Positions 8,338 to 16,838 of a stretch of DNA of 64,000 nt are shown here, in pieces; position 1 is the stretch's first letter, and each line of letters opens with the position of its first letter. The translations under genes and the position numbers were made by a program. Where the stretch lies: assembly GCF_900604385.1 (NCBI RefSeq), contig NZ_LR027382.1, positions 620,001-684,000 on the forward strand. The letters are read 5' to 3'. Under the pieces are notes generated by a model. The model was not told the origin of the DNA. It saw nothing but the letters and a program-made list of their open reading frames with translations, and ran no database searches. The DNA comes from Alistipes megaguti (GTDB lineage Bacteria > Bacteroidota > Bacteroidia > Bacteroidales > Rikenellaceae).

Positions 8338-10647
8338 TCAGAATGAGATCTTCGCGCCGACAAACCAGCTGCGCGGCAGCGACGGTCCGTAGATATAGCC
8401 CGAATCCCGCTCGATGCCGCGGTCGAAATCGCGCTGATAGGCGTTGAAGAGGTTCTGCACGCCGCCGTAGAGCTGCAGTGTGACGTCGCGGTAGATCCGC
8501 CAGTCGTAGGCCACCTTCAGATTCACGTCGCAGAAGGCCGGCGTCGTGACGGCCACATCCTGCCCGACGCCCGAACCGGCCTTGTGCTGCACGAGCATTT
8601 CGCCCGTACAGGTGCCGGAGAGGTCGGCCGTCAGGCGGCGCCATGGTTTGAACGATGCCGTGAAGTAGCCGTAGAGGTCCGGCGTGCGGAACATCCTCCG
8701 CACGGGCGCCACTTCGGGGTCGTCGCTCCACGCCTCGGGCTCGACATAGCGGCTGCGCTGCCACGTCATGCCGGACTGCAGCTCGAACCAGCGCGTGAAG
8801 ACCGCACGCCCCTCGAGGTTCAACCCCGTCACCGTCGCTCCCGAACCGTTGTAACGCTCCTGAATCTTGCCGCCGTCGTCCGGCTGCTGCAGGTCGCGCA
8901 ACGCAAAGACATCCTTCAGCCGGGTGTGGAAACCCTCGATCAACAGGTTGGTCTGCACCGATCCGAAGTTGTGGTAGAGGTCGGCCGAGAGGCTGACGCT
9001 GTGCGAACGCTCCTCGCGCAGGTTGTCGGCCAGTCGGATGCGAACCCGCTCGCCGCCCACGATGGCGACGTGCAGATCCTCGTCGAAGGCCTGCGGAGCC
9101 CGGTAGCCGGCGGCGTAGCTCAACCGCAGGTTGACCGACTCCGTGGGGTTGAAGCGCAGGTTGACCCGTGGGCTGAAGATCACGTGATCGACCAGATTGT
9201 GCTTGTCCAGACGCCCGCCCAGCAGGAAGGACCACCTCTCCGACTTCCACTCGTTCTGCAGATAGCCGCCGACGATATGCACCCGCTGATCGGTATGGAT
9301 GTCATAGCCCACCGAACGGTCGGCCAGATCATCGTAGCTGTATTCGGCCCCAAGGGTCAGCTCGGCGGGCAGGAACCACAACCGCTCGAAGGCATGGACA
9401 TACTGCAGGCCGGTCGCCACGACCAGATCCCGGGTCGTGCCGTAGGCCCGCGTATCCTGCCGGCTGCCGTAGTAGCTCTTGCGGGCCGTATGCTGGAACG
9501 AGGCGTAGGCATTGAAGCGGTCCCGGCGGTCGGCCGACGAGAGGTCGAACGAAAGGCTGCCGCCGTCGATGGCATGGTCGGCCTGTTCGGCCACATTGGC
9601 CTCGTGAGGGGGCTGTTTCAGCAGGTCGCCGCCCCGGCGGAACTCGTTGAGATGGTGATACTGGGCCGTCAGCCGCGAATAGGCCCCCGTCCGCAGGTAG
9701 GTGCGCATGCCCAGCGAACGGCTCTCAAGCTGCGGAAGCTCCGTAAAGCCGTCGCCGTTGTGGTCGTATCCCGAGCGGTGGCGGCTCTGGCCGAAGATGC
9801 CGAATCCGGCGCGACCGCTCTCGGAGACGATCGAGGCGTTGAGCATCGAGGTGTTGTCGTAGGAGTGGCTGCCGCCGAGCGAGAGCAGCCGGTGGGAGAA
9901 CTGCGCCGTACTGCGCGTCGGTTCGCGGGTGATGACGTTGATCGTCCCGCCGATAGCCGACGACCCGAAAAGCGCCGAACCGCCGCCGCGCAGCACCTCA
10001 ACCCGTTCGATCATGTTCGAGGGGATCTGCTCCAGGCCGTAGACCCCAGTCAGGGCCGAAAAGAGCGGATGCGAATCGACCAGAATCTGCGAATAGTGGC
10101 CGTCCAGACCGTTGATGCGCACCTGCGTGAAGCCGCAGTTCTGGCAGTCGTTCTCGACCCGCACGCCGGGCTGGAACGACAGCCCCTGGGCCAGGCACGA
10201 CGCCTCGGTGCGTTCGAAGAGCCGGGCGTCGAGGACGCTCACCAGCGCCGGAGCCTCGCGCCGCAGCGTAGCCGAACGGCTGGCCGAGACAACCACCTCG
10301 TCCATGGCAATGCCGCTGGGTTCGACCTCGAAATTCAGTTCGAGGGTCGTGCCGCGTGTCAGCTGGACGGAGTCGCGCCGTAGGGCGTAGCCCAGCGCCC
10401 GGACCTCGATCAGCAGCCGCCCCTCGGGGAGGTTCTTCAGAAAGTAGTGGCCCGAGGCGTCGGTGGTGGTGCCGAAGGTGGTGCCGACAACCGAGACCGT
10501 GGCATAGGCCAGGTGTTCGTGCGTCGTGCGGTCGACGACGTGTCCGAAAAGGTTCGCGTCGGTGGCTTTGCGGGGAGCCTCGGCGCCCGCTGCGCCGAAA
10601 CAGGGCAGCAACAGCAAAGGCAGTGCCGCCAAAAGGATATTTTTCAT
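8338..10647 (-). CDS. TonB-dependent outer-membrane receptor with CxxC plug motif
   Basis: Outer-membrane active-transport receptor of 769 aa. Domains in order: signal peptide (residues 1 to about 22), a carboxypeptidase-regulatory-like domain (GHVVDRTTHEHLAYATVSV), a TonB-box-like stretch (MDEVVVSASR), the plug with CQNCGFTQVRINGLDG and VEVLRGGGSALFGSSAIGGTINV, and a 22-strand-type barrel ending in NLFNAYQ and the terminal aromatic KISF. The CxxC in the plug and the small Cys/His-rich gene just upstream suggest metal or metal-chelate uptake; that is inference. It is not a SusC-type protein (too short, no SusD). Start placed at MKNILLAALPLLLL because the longer frame runs through the spacer. 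Confidence 0.88.
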   Translation of the reverse strand: MKNILLAALPLLLLPCFGAAGAEAPRKATDANLFGHVVDRTTHEHLAYATVSVVGTTFGTTTDASGHYFLKNLPEGRLLIEVRALGYALRRDSVQLTRGTTLELNFEVEPSGIAMDEVVVSASRSATLRREAPALVSVLDARLFERTEASCLAQGLSFQPGVRVENDCQNCGFTQVRINGLDGHYSQILVDSHPLFSALTGVYGLEQIPSNMIERVEVLRGGGSALFGSSAIGGTINVITREPTRSTAQFSHRLLSLGGSHSYDNTSMLNASIVSESGRAGFGIFGQSRHRSGYDHNGDGFTELPQLESRSLGMRTYLRTGAYSRLTAQYHHLNEFRRGGDLLKQPPHEANVAEQADHAIDGGSLSFDLSSADRRDRFNAYASFQHTARKSYYGSRQDTRAYGTTRDLVVATGLQYVHAFERLWFLPAELTLGAEYSYDDLADRSVGYDIHTDQRVHIVGGYLQNEWKSERWSFLLGGRLDKHNLVDHVIFSPRVNLRFNPTESVNLRLSYAAGYRAPQAFDEDLHVAIVGGERVRIRLADNLREERSHSVSLSADLYHNFGSVQTNLLIEGFHTRLKDVFALRDLQQPDDGGKIQERYNGSGATVTGLNLEGRAVFTRWFELQSGMTWQRSRYVEPEAWSDDPEVAPVRRMFRTPDLYGYFTASFKPWRRLTADLSGTCTGEMLVQHKAGSGVGQDVAVTTPAFCDVNLKVAYDWRIYRDVTLQLYGGVQNLFNAYQRDFDRGIERDSGYIYGPSLPRSWFVGAKISF

Positions 10648-10780
10648 AAATGGATTTTCAATCGGTTTGACAACTGGGGAACGTTCCGAAGGCTTTCGAA
10701 GCCCCGGAGGCAGGCATACGACGCCTGCGCCCCTGCCCGTGCAGGGACCCGATGCGATACGCCGCCGCGCATCGCTTCCG

Positions 10781-11122
10781 TCAGCGGTCAAACCCGGGAG
10801 GCGCCCGCAGCGAAAGGACCGTCACGCGCTGTGCGCAACAACACCGCGTAGCTTGGGGCTGCAGCACGGCCAGCACCTCGCCGTGGAACTGCGGGGCCGG
10901 CAGGCTCTGCGCCAGATAGGGAAAGAAGTGGTAGTTGTCAACGGGACAATACCCGACGATCTCCTCCCGGGCTCCGTTGTCGGGCAGCAGATCGCCGCAA
11001 TGGGCGGCAAAATGGGCATGGTCCTCGAGATAGATATGCACCTTCTGCCCGGCATAGGCGCCGAGCAGCGTCAGCAGCAGAAAGGCTGCCGTCAATCGTC
11101 GGAGCGTGAGGTGCATCTTCAT
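10781..11122 (-). CDS. Small Cys/His-rich exported protein
   Basis: A 113-aa protein whose N-terminus (RRLTAAFLLLTLLGAYAG) is a signal peptide or membrane anchor. The rest carries several His and Cys residues: HIYLEDHAHFAAHCGDLL, GYCPVDNYHFF and a CCC triplet at RCCCAQR. These could bind metal. It lies 133 nt upstream of the TonB receptor on the same strand and is probably cotranscribed, so a periplasmic accessory role in the same uptake system is plausible. I do not recognise the family; small DUF2946-like proteins near copper genes have a similar look. MKMH offers two adjacent start codons (11122 or 11116). Confidence 0.6.
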   Translation of the reverse strand: MKMHLTLRRLTAAFLLLTLLGAYAGQKVHIYLEDHAHFAAHCGDLLPDNGAREEIVGYCPVDNYHFFPYLAQSLPAPQFHGEVLAVLQPQATRCCCAQRVTVLSLRAPPGFDR

Positions 11123-11137
11123 CGCCGTGAAGGTACG

Positions 11138-11164
11138 AAAAAAAAGGACCGCGGCAAGCGGTCC
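11138..11164 (-). terminator. Intrinsic terminator of greA
   Basis: On the minus strand GGACCGC, TTGCC, GCGGTCC is followed by eight Us. It lies 50 nt past the greA stop and just upstream of the next minus-strand gene, so it separates the two transcripts. Confidence 0.88.
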
Positions 11165-11216
11165 CGATAAAAATACCGAATTCTCGGTAGGTCGTATGTC
11201 TTTTCCAGGCTCCGGA

Positions 11217-11693
11217 TCAGATCGAGATGTCGAGGATCTCGAAGTGAATCGTTCCGGCCGGCACATTCACATCCACACGGTCACCCTTCTTGTGACCCAG
11301 CAGTGCCTTGGCAATGGGCGTGCCGATGGCGAGTTTGCCCTCGCGCAGATTGGCCTCGTGCTCGGCTACGATCGTATAGGTCATCTGCTTGTTGGTATTG
11401 TGATTCAGCAGCGTCACCTTGCTCAGAATCTGCACCTTGCTCTTGTCAATCTTCGACTCGTCGATGACCCGGGCATTGGCAATCGTGTCTTCGAGTTTGG
11501 CAATCCGCATCTCGAGCAGCCCCTGCGCCTCACGGGCCGCATCATACTCAGCGTTCTCCGAAAGGTCGCCCTTGTCGCGAGCCTCCGCAATCGCCGCCGA
11601 GATAGCCGGGCGCTCGACGGAACGCATGTGGTCGAGTTCGTCCTTGAGTTTCTTGTACCCCTCGGCTGTCAGATAAATAGTCTCTTTTGCCAT
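11217..11693 (-). CDS. greA: Transcription elongation factor GreA
   Basis: Enters the RNA polymerase secondary channel and stimulates cleavage of backtracked transcripts. The 158-aa length is standard. The N-terminal coiled-coil has the family signature DKGDLSENAEYDAA, whose two acidic tip residues coordinate the catalytic metal. The C-terminal FKBP-like domain includes KVTLLNH and GTPIAKALLGHKKGD. It is monocistronic: a Bacteroidota promoter lies about 110 nt upstream and an intrinsic terminator directly after it. Confidence 0.96.
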   Translation of the reverse strand: MAKETIYLTAEGYKKLKDELDHMRSVERPAISAAIAEARDKGDLSENAEYDAAREAQGLLEMRIAKLEDTIANARVIDESKIDKSKVQILSKVTLLNHNTNKQMTYTIVAEHEANLREGKLAIGTPIAKALLGHKKGDRVDVNVPAGTIHFEILDISI

Positions 11694-11734
11694 AATTCAA
11701 TCATTCCCCGGAGGCCCCGTCCGGAGCGGAACCT

Positions 11735-11782
11735 CCAAAAAATAAAACATAAAAAATAAGAATCCTGGCCCGCAAAGGCCAG
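11735..11782 (-). promoter_or_regulatory. Possible attenuator-like hairpin in greA leader
   Basis: In the greA 5' leader CTGGCC, TTTGCG, GGCCAG forms a 6-bp GC stem, followed within a few nt by a long U-rich run on the minus strand. The stem is short, so this is only a candidate. Confidence 0.3.
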
Positions 11783-11804
11783 AACCCTGTTTCATCGTAT
11801 AAGG

Positions 11805-11836
11805 CAAAGATAAGAAAGATAATCCACATTTGCAAA
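11805..11836 (-). promoter_or_regulatory. Promoter of greA
   Basis: On the minus strand TTTG (11836-11833), 20 nt, TATCTTTG (11812-11805) fits the Bacteroidota consensus. It implies a leader of about 105 nt. Confidence 0.7.
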
Positions 11837-11969
11837 TCTTTTTTCACGTCCGAAGCCGGAAAGTGCCTTTCTTCCACCCAATTAGACGATGCGCCGGCAG
11901 GCAGGGGGCCGCAACAGCCCAAACCTCCCGACACAAGGGCCTTTTCCCGCGGGCAGGGCAATATTTTTT

Positions 11970-12000
11970 TTTGCAAATCGTTAATTTATGCGTAACTTTG
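11970..12000 (+). promoter_or_regulatory. Promoter of the bamD-rpoZ-coaBC-recN run
   Basis: TTTG (11970-11973), 19 nt, TAACTTTG (11993-12000) is a full Bacteroidota promoter 30 nt before the bamD ATG. The 337-nt greA/bamD gap holds only this promoter, the opposing greA promoter and the greA leader. Confidence 0.8.
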
Positions 12001-12030
12001 CGCGATAAAGCGCCGTAAAAAGATTCTCAA

Positions 12031-12849
12031 ATGAAGCAGACTTTCTCATACGCCCTGTGCGCCCTGGCGGCGGCCCTCTTCCTCAGCGGATGCTCCGGCA
12101 TGAATGCACTCCTGAAAAGCGGGCAGCCCGAACTGATCTACAGCAAGGCGCTGGAGTATTACGACAACGGCAAATGGCAACGCGCCATCACCCTCTTCGA
12201 GGGCGTGGAGCACTACTATCAGGGCACCTCGCGCGAAGACACCGTCTCCTTCTACAAGGCCCGCAGCCGCTTCAAGAACCACGACTACGAAACAGCCTCG
12301 ACCGAACTCGACGACTTCCGCCGCAAATTCGGCCGCAGCGCCTTCATCGAGGATGCCGAAGGCATGTACGCCCTCTGCTTCTTCTTCCTCTCGCCTGCCC
12401 CCTCGCGCGACCAGACCGTCACCGGTCAGGCCCTGATCGCCATCAACGAGTTCATGTCGCGCTACCCGCAGAGTTCGCGCATCGAGGAGTTCAAGAAGAT
12501 CAACACCGAACTCACCGAACGGCTCCACGAAAAGGCCTACCTGAACGCCTATACCTATTACAAGATCGGACGCTACAAGTCGGCCATCACGGCGCTCAAG
12601 AATGCCCTGAAGGAGTACCCCGAAAGCAAACACCGCGAAGAGATCATGTATCTGATCGTCGAATCGAGCTACCGCTTCGCCAGCAACTCGATCGCCGACA
12701 AGCAGACCGACCGCTACCTGGCCATGCTCGACTCCTACCTCTCGTTCAAGGAGGAGTTCCCCGAGTCGACCCACATCCGGGAACTCGACCGCATGGCCCA
12801 GCACGCCCGCGACTATCTCGACCGCAACAACAAGGACAACAATATATAA
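12031..12849 (+). CDS. bamD: Outer-membrane assembly lipoprotein BamD
   Basis: Lipoprotein of the BAM complex, which inserts beta-barrels into the outer membrane. The 272-aa protein has a lipobox LSGC with Cys21 and then tetratricopeptide-like helical repeats (YSKALEYYDNGKWQRAITLFE, AYTYYKIGRYKSAITALKNAL), matching the BamD/YfiO family. It is the first gene of a compact plus-strand run; rpoZ starts one base after its stop, so translation is likely coupled. The order bamD-rpoZ-coaBC-recN is one I know from other Bacteroidota. Confidence 0.93.
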   Translation: MKQTFSYALCALAAALFLSGCSGMNALLKSGQPELIYSKALEYYDNGKWQRAITLFEGVEHYYQGTSREDTVSFYKARSRFKNHDYETASTELDDFRRKFGRSAFIEDAEGMYALCFFFLSPAPSRDQTVTGQALIAINEFMSRYPQSSRIEEFKKINTELTERLHEKAYLNAYTYYKIGRYKSAITALKNALKEYPESKHREEIMYLIVESSYRFASNSIADKQTDRYLAMLDSYLSFKEEFPESTHIRELDRMAQHARDYLDRNNKDNNI

Positions 12850-12850
12850 G

Positions 12851-13183
12851 ATGGAAATCAAGAAGAACATCCCCAACAACACCATCACGCGCAAGCTGGT
12901 GGATCTGGACAAGGAGACCGGCAACGTCTACGAGAGCATCAACATCATCGCCCGACGCGCCAATCAGATTGCCACGGAGCTCAAGACCGAGCTCAACCGC
13001 AAACTCGCCGACTTCTCGTCGCCGACCGACACCATGGAGGAGACCTTCGAAAACCGCGAGCAGATCGAAATCTCGCGCTACTACGAGCGCCTGCCCAAAC
13101 CGACGATCATCGCCACCGAGGAGTTCCTCGATCACGAACTGGTCTACAAGGAGGGCAAGGACGATACCTTCAAGGAGATCTAA
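12851..13183 (+). CDS. rpoZ: RNA polymerase omega subunit (Rpb6-like)
   Basis: Small accessory subunit that helps assemble RNA polymerase. The 110-aa protein has the Rpb6/omega core NVYESINIIARRANQIATELK at about residues 25-45, followed by the acidic C-terminal extension typical of the Bacteroidota version (EEFLDHELVYKEGKDD). It starts one nucleotide after bamD and ends 13 nt before coaBC. Confidence 0.87.
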   Translation: MEIKKNIPNNTITRKLVDLDKETGNVYESINIIARRANQIATELKTELNRKLADFSSPTDTMEETFENREQIEISRYYERLPKPTIIATEEFLDHELVYKEGKDDTFKEI

Positions 13184-13196
13184 TCCCCGGGCGACA

Positions 13197-14429
13197 ATGA
13201 CCTCTCCGACTGCGGCGGGCCACAATCTGGCCGGCCGTCACATTCTCCTGGGCATCACGGGCAGCATAGCGGCTTACAAGGCTGCCATGCTGTGTCGTTT
13301 ATGGAAGACGGCAGGCGCCGAAGTACAGGTGGTGATGACCCCGCTGGCCAAACAGTTCATCACCCCGCTGACGATGGCCACCCTCTCCAAGCGGCCCATT
13401 CTGGTGGAGTTCTTCGATCCGGAGAACGGCGCCTGGAACTCCCACGTCTCGCTGGGCGAATGGGCCGACTGCTACGTGATCGCTCCGGCCACGGCCAACA
13501 CGCTGGCCAAGATGGCCACGGGCGTGGCCGACAATCTGTTGCTGACGACCTATCTTTCGGCGCGCTGTCCGGTGGTCGTGGCCCCGGCCATGGACCTGGA
13601 CATGTACGCCCACGAGGCCACGCAGCAGAATCTCCGTACGCTGGCCGCCCGCGGAGTGCGGATCGTCGAACCCGGCGAGGGAGAACTGGCCAGCGGCCTG
13701 AGCGGCAAGGGCCGCATGGCCGAACCGCAGCAGATCGCCGAATACGTCGGGAGGCTGCTCGGCGAAACGGACGAAAAAAAAAAGACGCTCGCCGGTAAAC
13801 GGATGATCGTCACGGCCGGAGCCACGATCGAGGCAATCGATCCCGTGCGCTTCATCTCGAACCACTCGTCGGGCAAGATGGGCTACGCCATCGCCGGCGA
13901 ACTGGCCGCACGCGGTGCCGAGGTGACCTTGGTCTCGGGCCGTACGGCACTGCCCACCCCACCGGGAGTCGAGCGGGTGGATGTTCTCTCGGCCGCCGAG
14001 ATGTACGAAGCCACGGTGAAGGCCTTCGATCGGGCGGACGGAGCGGTGATGTGTGCCGCCGTGGCCGATTACACCCCCGAAAGCGTCTCCGAAACCAAAC
14101 TCAAGAAGGGCGACGGCGAACTCTTTATCCGTCTGCGCCGCACGCAAGACATTGCCGCTGAGCTGGGTGCCCGCAAGGGCGGCCGCCTGCTGGTGGGATT
14201 CGCCCTGGAGACCAACGACGAGAAGGCCCACGCCCAGTCGAAACTCCAGCGCAAGAACTTCGACTTTATCGTATTGAACTCGCTGCGCGACGCCGGCGCC
14301 GGATTCCGCGGCGACACGAACAAGGTGACGCTCATCGACCATGCGGGCAGCGAGGAGCTTCCGCTGATGTCAAAACGCGAGGTGGCCGAACGCATTGTCG
14401 ACCGTATCGAGGGGCTGTTGACCCGCTGA
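13197..14429 (+). CDS. coaBC: Bifunctional phosphopantothenoylcysteine decarboxylase / phosphopantothenate--cysteine ligase
   Basis: Carries out two consecutive steps of coenzyme A synthesis. The 410-aa protein has an N-terminal FMN-dependent CoaC domain (GITGSIAAYKAAML near residue 20, CYVIAPATANTLAKMA, and APAMDLDMY, the family's substrate clamp motif) and a C-terminal CoaB ligase domain from about residue 200 (VTAGATIEAIDPVRFISNHS, SGKMGYAIA, AAVADYTP). The frame is open far upstream through bamD and rpoZ; the ATG at 13197, 13 nt after rpoZ, gives the normal length. Part of the bamD operon. Confidence 0.94.
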   Translation: MTSPTAAGHNLAGRHILLGITGSIAAYKAAMLCRLWKTAGAEVQVVMTPLAKQFITPLTMATLSKRPILVEFFDPENGAWNSHVSLGEWADCYVIAPATANTLAKMATGVADNLLLTTYLSARCPVVVAPAMDLDMYAHEATQQNLRTLAARGVRIVEPGEGELASGLSGKGRMAEPQQIAEYVGRLLGETDEKKKTLAGKRMIVTAGATIEAIDPVRFISNHSSGKMGYAIAGELAARGAEVTLVSGRTALPTPPGVERVDVLSAAEMYEATVKAFDRADGAVMCAAVADYTPESVSETKLKKGDGELFIRLRRTQDIAAELGARKGGRLLVGFALETNDEKAHAQSKLQRKNFDFIVLNSLRDAGAGFRGDTNKVTLIDHAGSEELPLMSKREVAERIVDRIEGLLTR

Positions 14430-14480
14430 CGGCCGCGTCCCGCGACAGCCAATCACTGAACAATCAATTCCGAAAAAACT

Positions 14481-16124
14481 ATGCTGCGTCGTCTGTCGGT
14501 TGAAAATTACGCACTTATCGACAAACTCGAAATGGAGCTGGACCCCCATCTGAACATCATCACGGGTGAGACGGGAGCCGGCAAATCGATCCTGCTCGGG
14601 GCGCTGGGGCTGCTGCTGGGGGCCAAGAACGACGGTTCGGCCATGAAGGATGCGGCCCGCAACTGCACCGTGGAGGGAACCTTCGACCTGAAGGGGTGCG
14701 GACTGGAGCCCTTCTTCGAGGAGAATGACCTCGACTACGCGGAGGAGACCTCCCTGACGCGCATCATCACCCCGGCGGGCAAGAGCCGGGCCTTTGTCAA
14801 CGACGTCCCGGTGCAGCTGGCCCAGCTGCGCGAACTGGGCACGCGGCTGATCGACATCCATTCGCAACACCAGAACCTGATCCTCTCGTCGGAGGAGTTC
14901 CGCACGTCGGCCCTCGACACCGTGGCCGGAAACGGCGAGCTGCTGGCCCGCTACGGCGAGCAGTACGGCCGGATGTGCGAGCTGCGCCGCCGGCTGGCCG
15001 CCCTGCGCGAGGAGGCCGAACGGGGACGCCGCGACGAGGAGTGGCTGCGCTTCCAGACCGATGAACTGACGGCTGCCGCCCTGCGCGAAGGCGAGCAGGC
15101 CGAACTGGAGGAGGAGCTCGCCGTGCTGGAGAATGCCGACCGCATCGGCGAGACGCTGACCGAGCTGCGCAATGCGCTGGACAGCGACGAGACCGGTGTG
15201 CTGATGCAGTTGAAAAATGCCGAAAACAACCTCGCGCACCTGCGTGACCGCTACCCCACGGCCGGTGAATATGCCGACCGGCTGCACGCCGTACTCGAGG
15301 AGCTGAAGGATATCGACGCCTCGGCCGCCAACGAGAGCGAGCGGCTCGATGCCGATCCCGAGCGACTGGCCAAACTCTCGGCACGGCTCGATACGCTGAT
15401 CGCCCTGCAGCAGAAATACCACGTGGCGGACGAGGCGGAGCTGATCGCCCTGCGCGAACGGAGTGCCGCACAGCTGGCCGCCATCGTCCACGGCGACGAG
15501 GCAATTGCCGAGGCCGAAAAGGCCCTCGCAGAGGCGGTCGGGAAGGCCGAAGCGCTGGCCGAACGGCTGCACAAGGCCCGCGAAAAGGCTGCAACGGGGT
15601 TTGCCCGGGAGATTCTCGCGACGCTGACCAAGCTGGGGATGGCCGAGACGGTTTTCCGCGTGGAGCTGACGCCCCGCGCAGAGCTGGACCGCACGGGCCG
15701 CGATGAGGTGCAGTTCCTCTTCACGGCCAACGCCCGCATGACGCCGCAACCCGTCGAGCGGATCGCCTCGGGCGGTGAGCTTTCACGCGTGATGCTGGCA
15801 TTGAAGGCCCTGCTGGCCAAGCGGATGCAGCTGCCGACGATCATCTTCGACGAGATCGATACGGGCGTTTCGGGCCGCATTGCCGACGCCATGGGCGAGA
15901 TCATCGAGTCGCTGGCCGGTTCGATGCAGGTAGTCGACATCACCCACCTGCCGCAGGTCGCCTCGAAAGGATCGACCCACTTCGTGGTCTACAAGCGCAA
16001 CAGCCGGACGGAGATCACCCGCCTGAGCGACGACGACCGCATTGCCGAGATTGCCAAGATGCTCTCCGGGGCACAGATCACCCAGGCCGCCGTGGCACAG
16101 GCCCGGATTCTGCTGGGGAGATAA
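14481..16124 (+). CDS. recN: DNA repair protein RecN
   Basis: SMC-like ATPase acting at double-strand breaks. The 547-aa protein has the Walker A GETGAGKS at residues 29-36 and a Q-loop region (IDIHSQHQNLIL). A coiled-coil-rich middle, with many Glu/Ala/Arg heptads, spans about 160-360. The ABC signature is in ASGGELSRVMLALKALL, followed by Walker B TIIFDEIDTGVSG and the H-loop region DITHLPQVAS. It lies 51 nt after coaBC. An intrinsic terminator follows. Confidence 0.95.
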   Translation: MLRRLSVENYALIDKLEMELDPHLNIITGETGAGKSILLGALGLLLGAKNDGSAMKDAARNCTVEGTFDLKGCGLEPFFEENDLDYAEETSLTRIITPAGKSRAFVNDVPVQLAQLRELGTRLIDIHSQHQNLILSSEEFRTSALDTVAGNGELLARYGEQYGRMCELRRRLAALREEAERGRRDEEWLRFQTDELTAAALREGEQAELEEELAVLENADRIGETLTELRNALDSDETGVLMQLKNAENNLAHLRDRYPTAGEYADRLHAVLEELKDIDASAANESERLDADPERLAKLSARLDTLIALQQKYHVADEAELIALRERSAAQLAAIVHGDEAIAEAEKALAEAVGKAEALAERLHKAREKAATGFAREILATLTKLGMAETVFRVELTPRAELDRTGRDEVQFLFTANARMTPQPVERIASGGELSRVMLALKALLAKRMQLPTIIFDEIDTGVSGRIADAMGEIIESLAGSMQVVDITHLPQVASKGSTHFVVYKRNSRTEITRLSDDDRIAEIAKMLSGAQITQAAVAQARILLGR

Positions 16125-16149
16125 CGGGCGGCAATCGTCAGAACGATCC

Positions 16150-16181
16150 ATTCCCGGCGGCTTCCACCCCCGGGAATTTTT
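16150..16181 (+). terminator. Terminator after recN
   Basis: ATTCCCGG (16150-16157) pairs with CCGGGAAT (16170-16177), followed by a T-run to 16181. It lies 15 nt before the next start codon, so it separates that gene at least partly from the recN transcript. Confidence 0.75.
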
Positions 16182-16196
16182 CATAGCCGAACAACG

Positions 16197-16817
16197 ATGA
16201 ACCATATGAAAACGATCCTCGCCCTGGCGGCCGGGAATCAACAACGGGCGCGGGAGATCATCCGCGAAATGGGACTGCACGAAGCGTGGCAGGCTGTCGG
16301 AGCACGTACCGAGGAGGTCGGTTCGCTCCGCTCGGGGCTGCTCTGCAAACACCTCGACATCGACCTGCACGTCTACTCACCGACCCCGCTTCGCGTGGAA
16401 AGGAGTTTTGCTGCTGCGGCCCGTATTGCCGCCCATCCGCGGATCCGCCGCATGGAGTATGCCAACCTGCTCGATGCCGAAGACCGGTGCCTGGAGTGGC
16501 ATGCGCAATACGAGGATCACGACGGCCGTCTCTGGCAGATCGACATGATCCACATGGCGGAAGGTTCACCCTGGACAGGCTATTTCGAACGGGTGGCCGA
16601 CCGCATTGCGGCTACGCTGACCGAGGAGACGCGCGAAGCGATTCTGCGGCTGAAGTACGAAACGCCCGACGAGGAGCATATCCCGGGCATTGCCCTCTAC
16701 CGGGCGGTGATCGAGGGCAGCGTCCGGAGCCGGGCGGAACTTAAGGCCTGGCTGCAGGCGAATCCCGTCGAGGGGATCGTCACCTGGATGCCCGAACCAA
16801 ACCGAACAGAACCCTAA
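16197..16817 (+). CDS. Hypothetical protein, possibly nucleotidyltransferase-like
   Basis: A soluble 206-aa protein without signal or membrane segment. Its N-terminus MKTILALAAGNQQRAREIIR and the acidic pattern DIDLHVYS together with WQIDMIHM hint at a nucleotidyltransferase-like fold, where paired acidic residues bind metal, but the GS-x-D signature is not clear and I cannot name a family. It lies between recN and an erythromycin esterase-like lipoprotein gene, 21 nt before the latter. A second in-frame ATG four codons in (MKTIL) could be the real start. Confidence 0.6.
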   Translation: MNHMKTILALAAGNQQRAREIIREMGLHEAWQAVGARTEEVGSLRSGLLCKHLDIDLHVYSPTPLRVERSFAAAARIAAHPRIRRMEYANLLDAEDRCLEWHAQYEDHDGRLWQIDMIHMAEGSPWTGYFERVADRIAATLTEETREAILRLKYETPDEEHIPGIALYRAVIEGSVRSRAELKAWLQANPVEGIVTWMPEPNRTEP

Positions 16818-16838
16818 ACCGACCGAAACCATACGACC

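Noticed and set aside
10648..10780. Riboswitch (cobalamin type) before the TonB receptor
   Set aside because: The spacer has GC-rich hairpins but not the conserved cobalamin-box core, and the upstream gene is probably cotranscribed.
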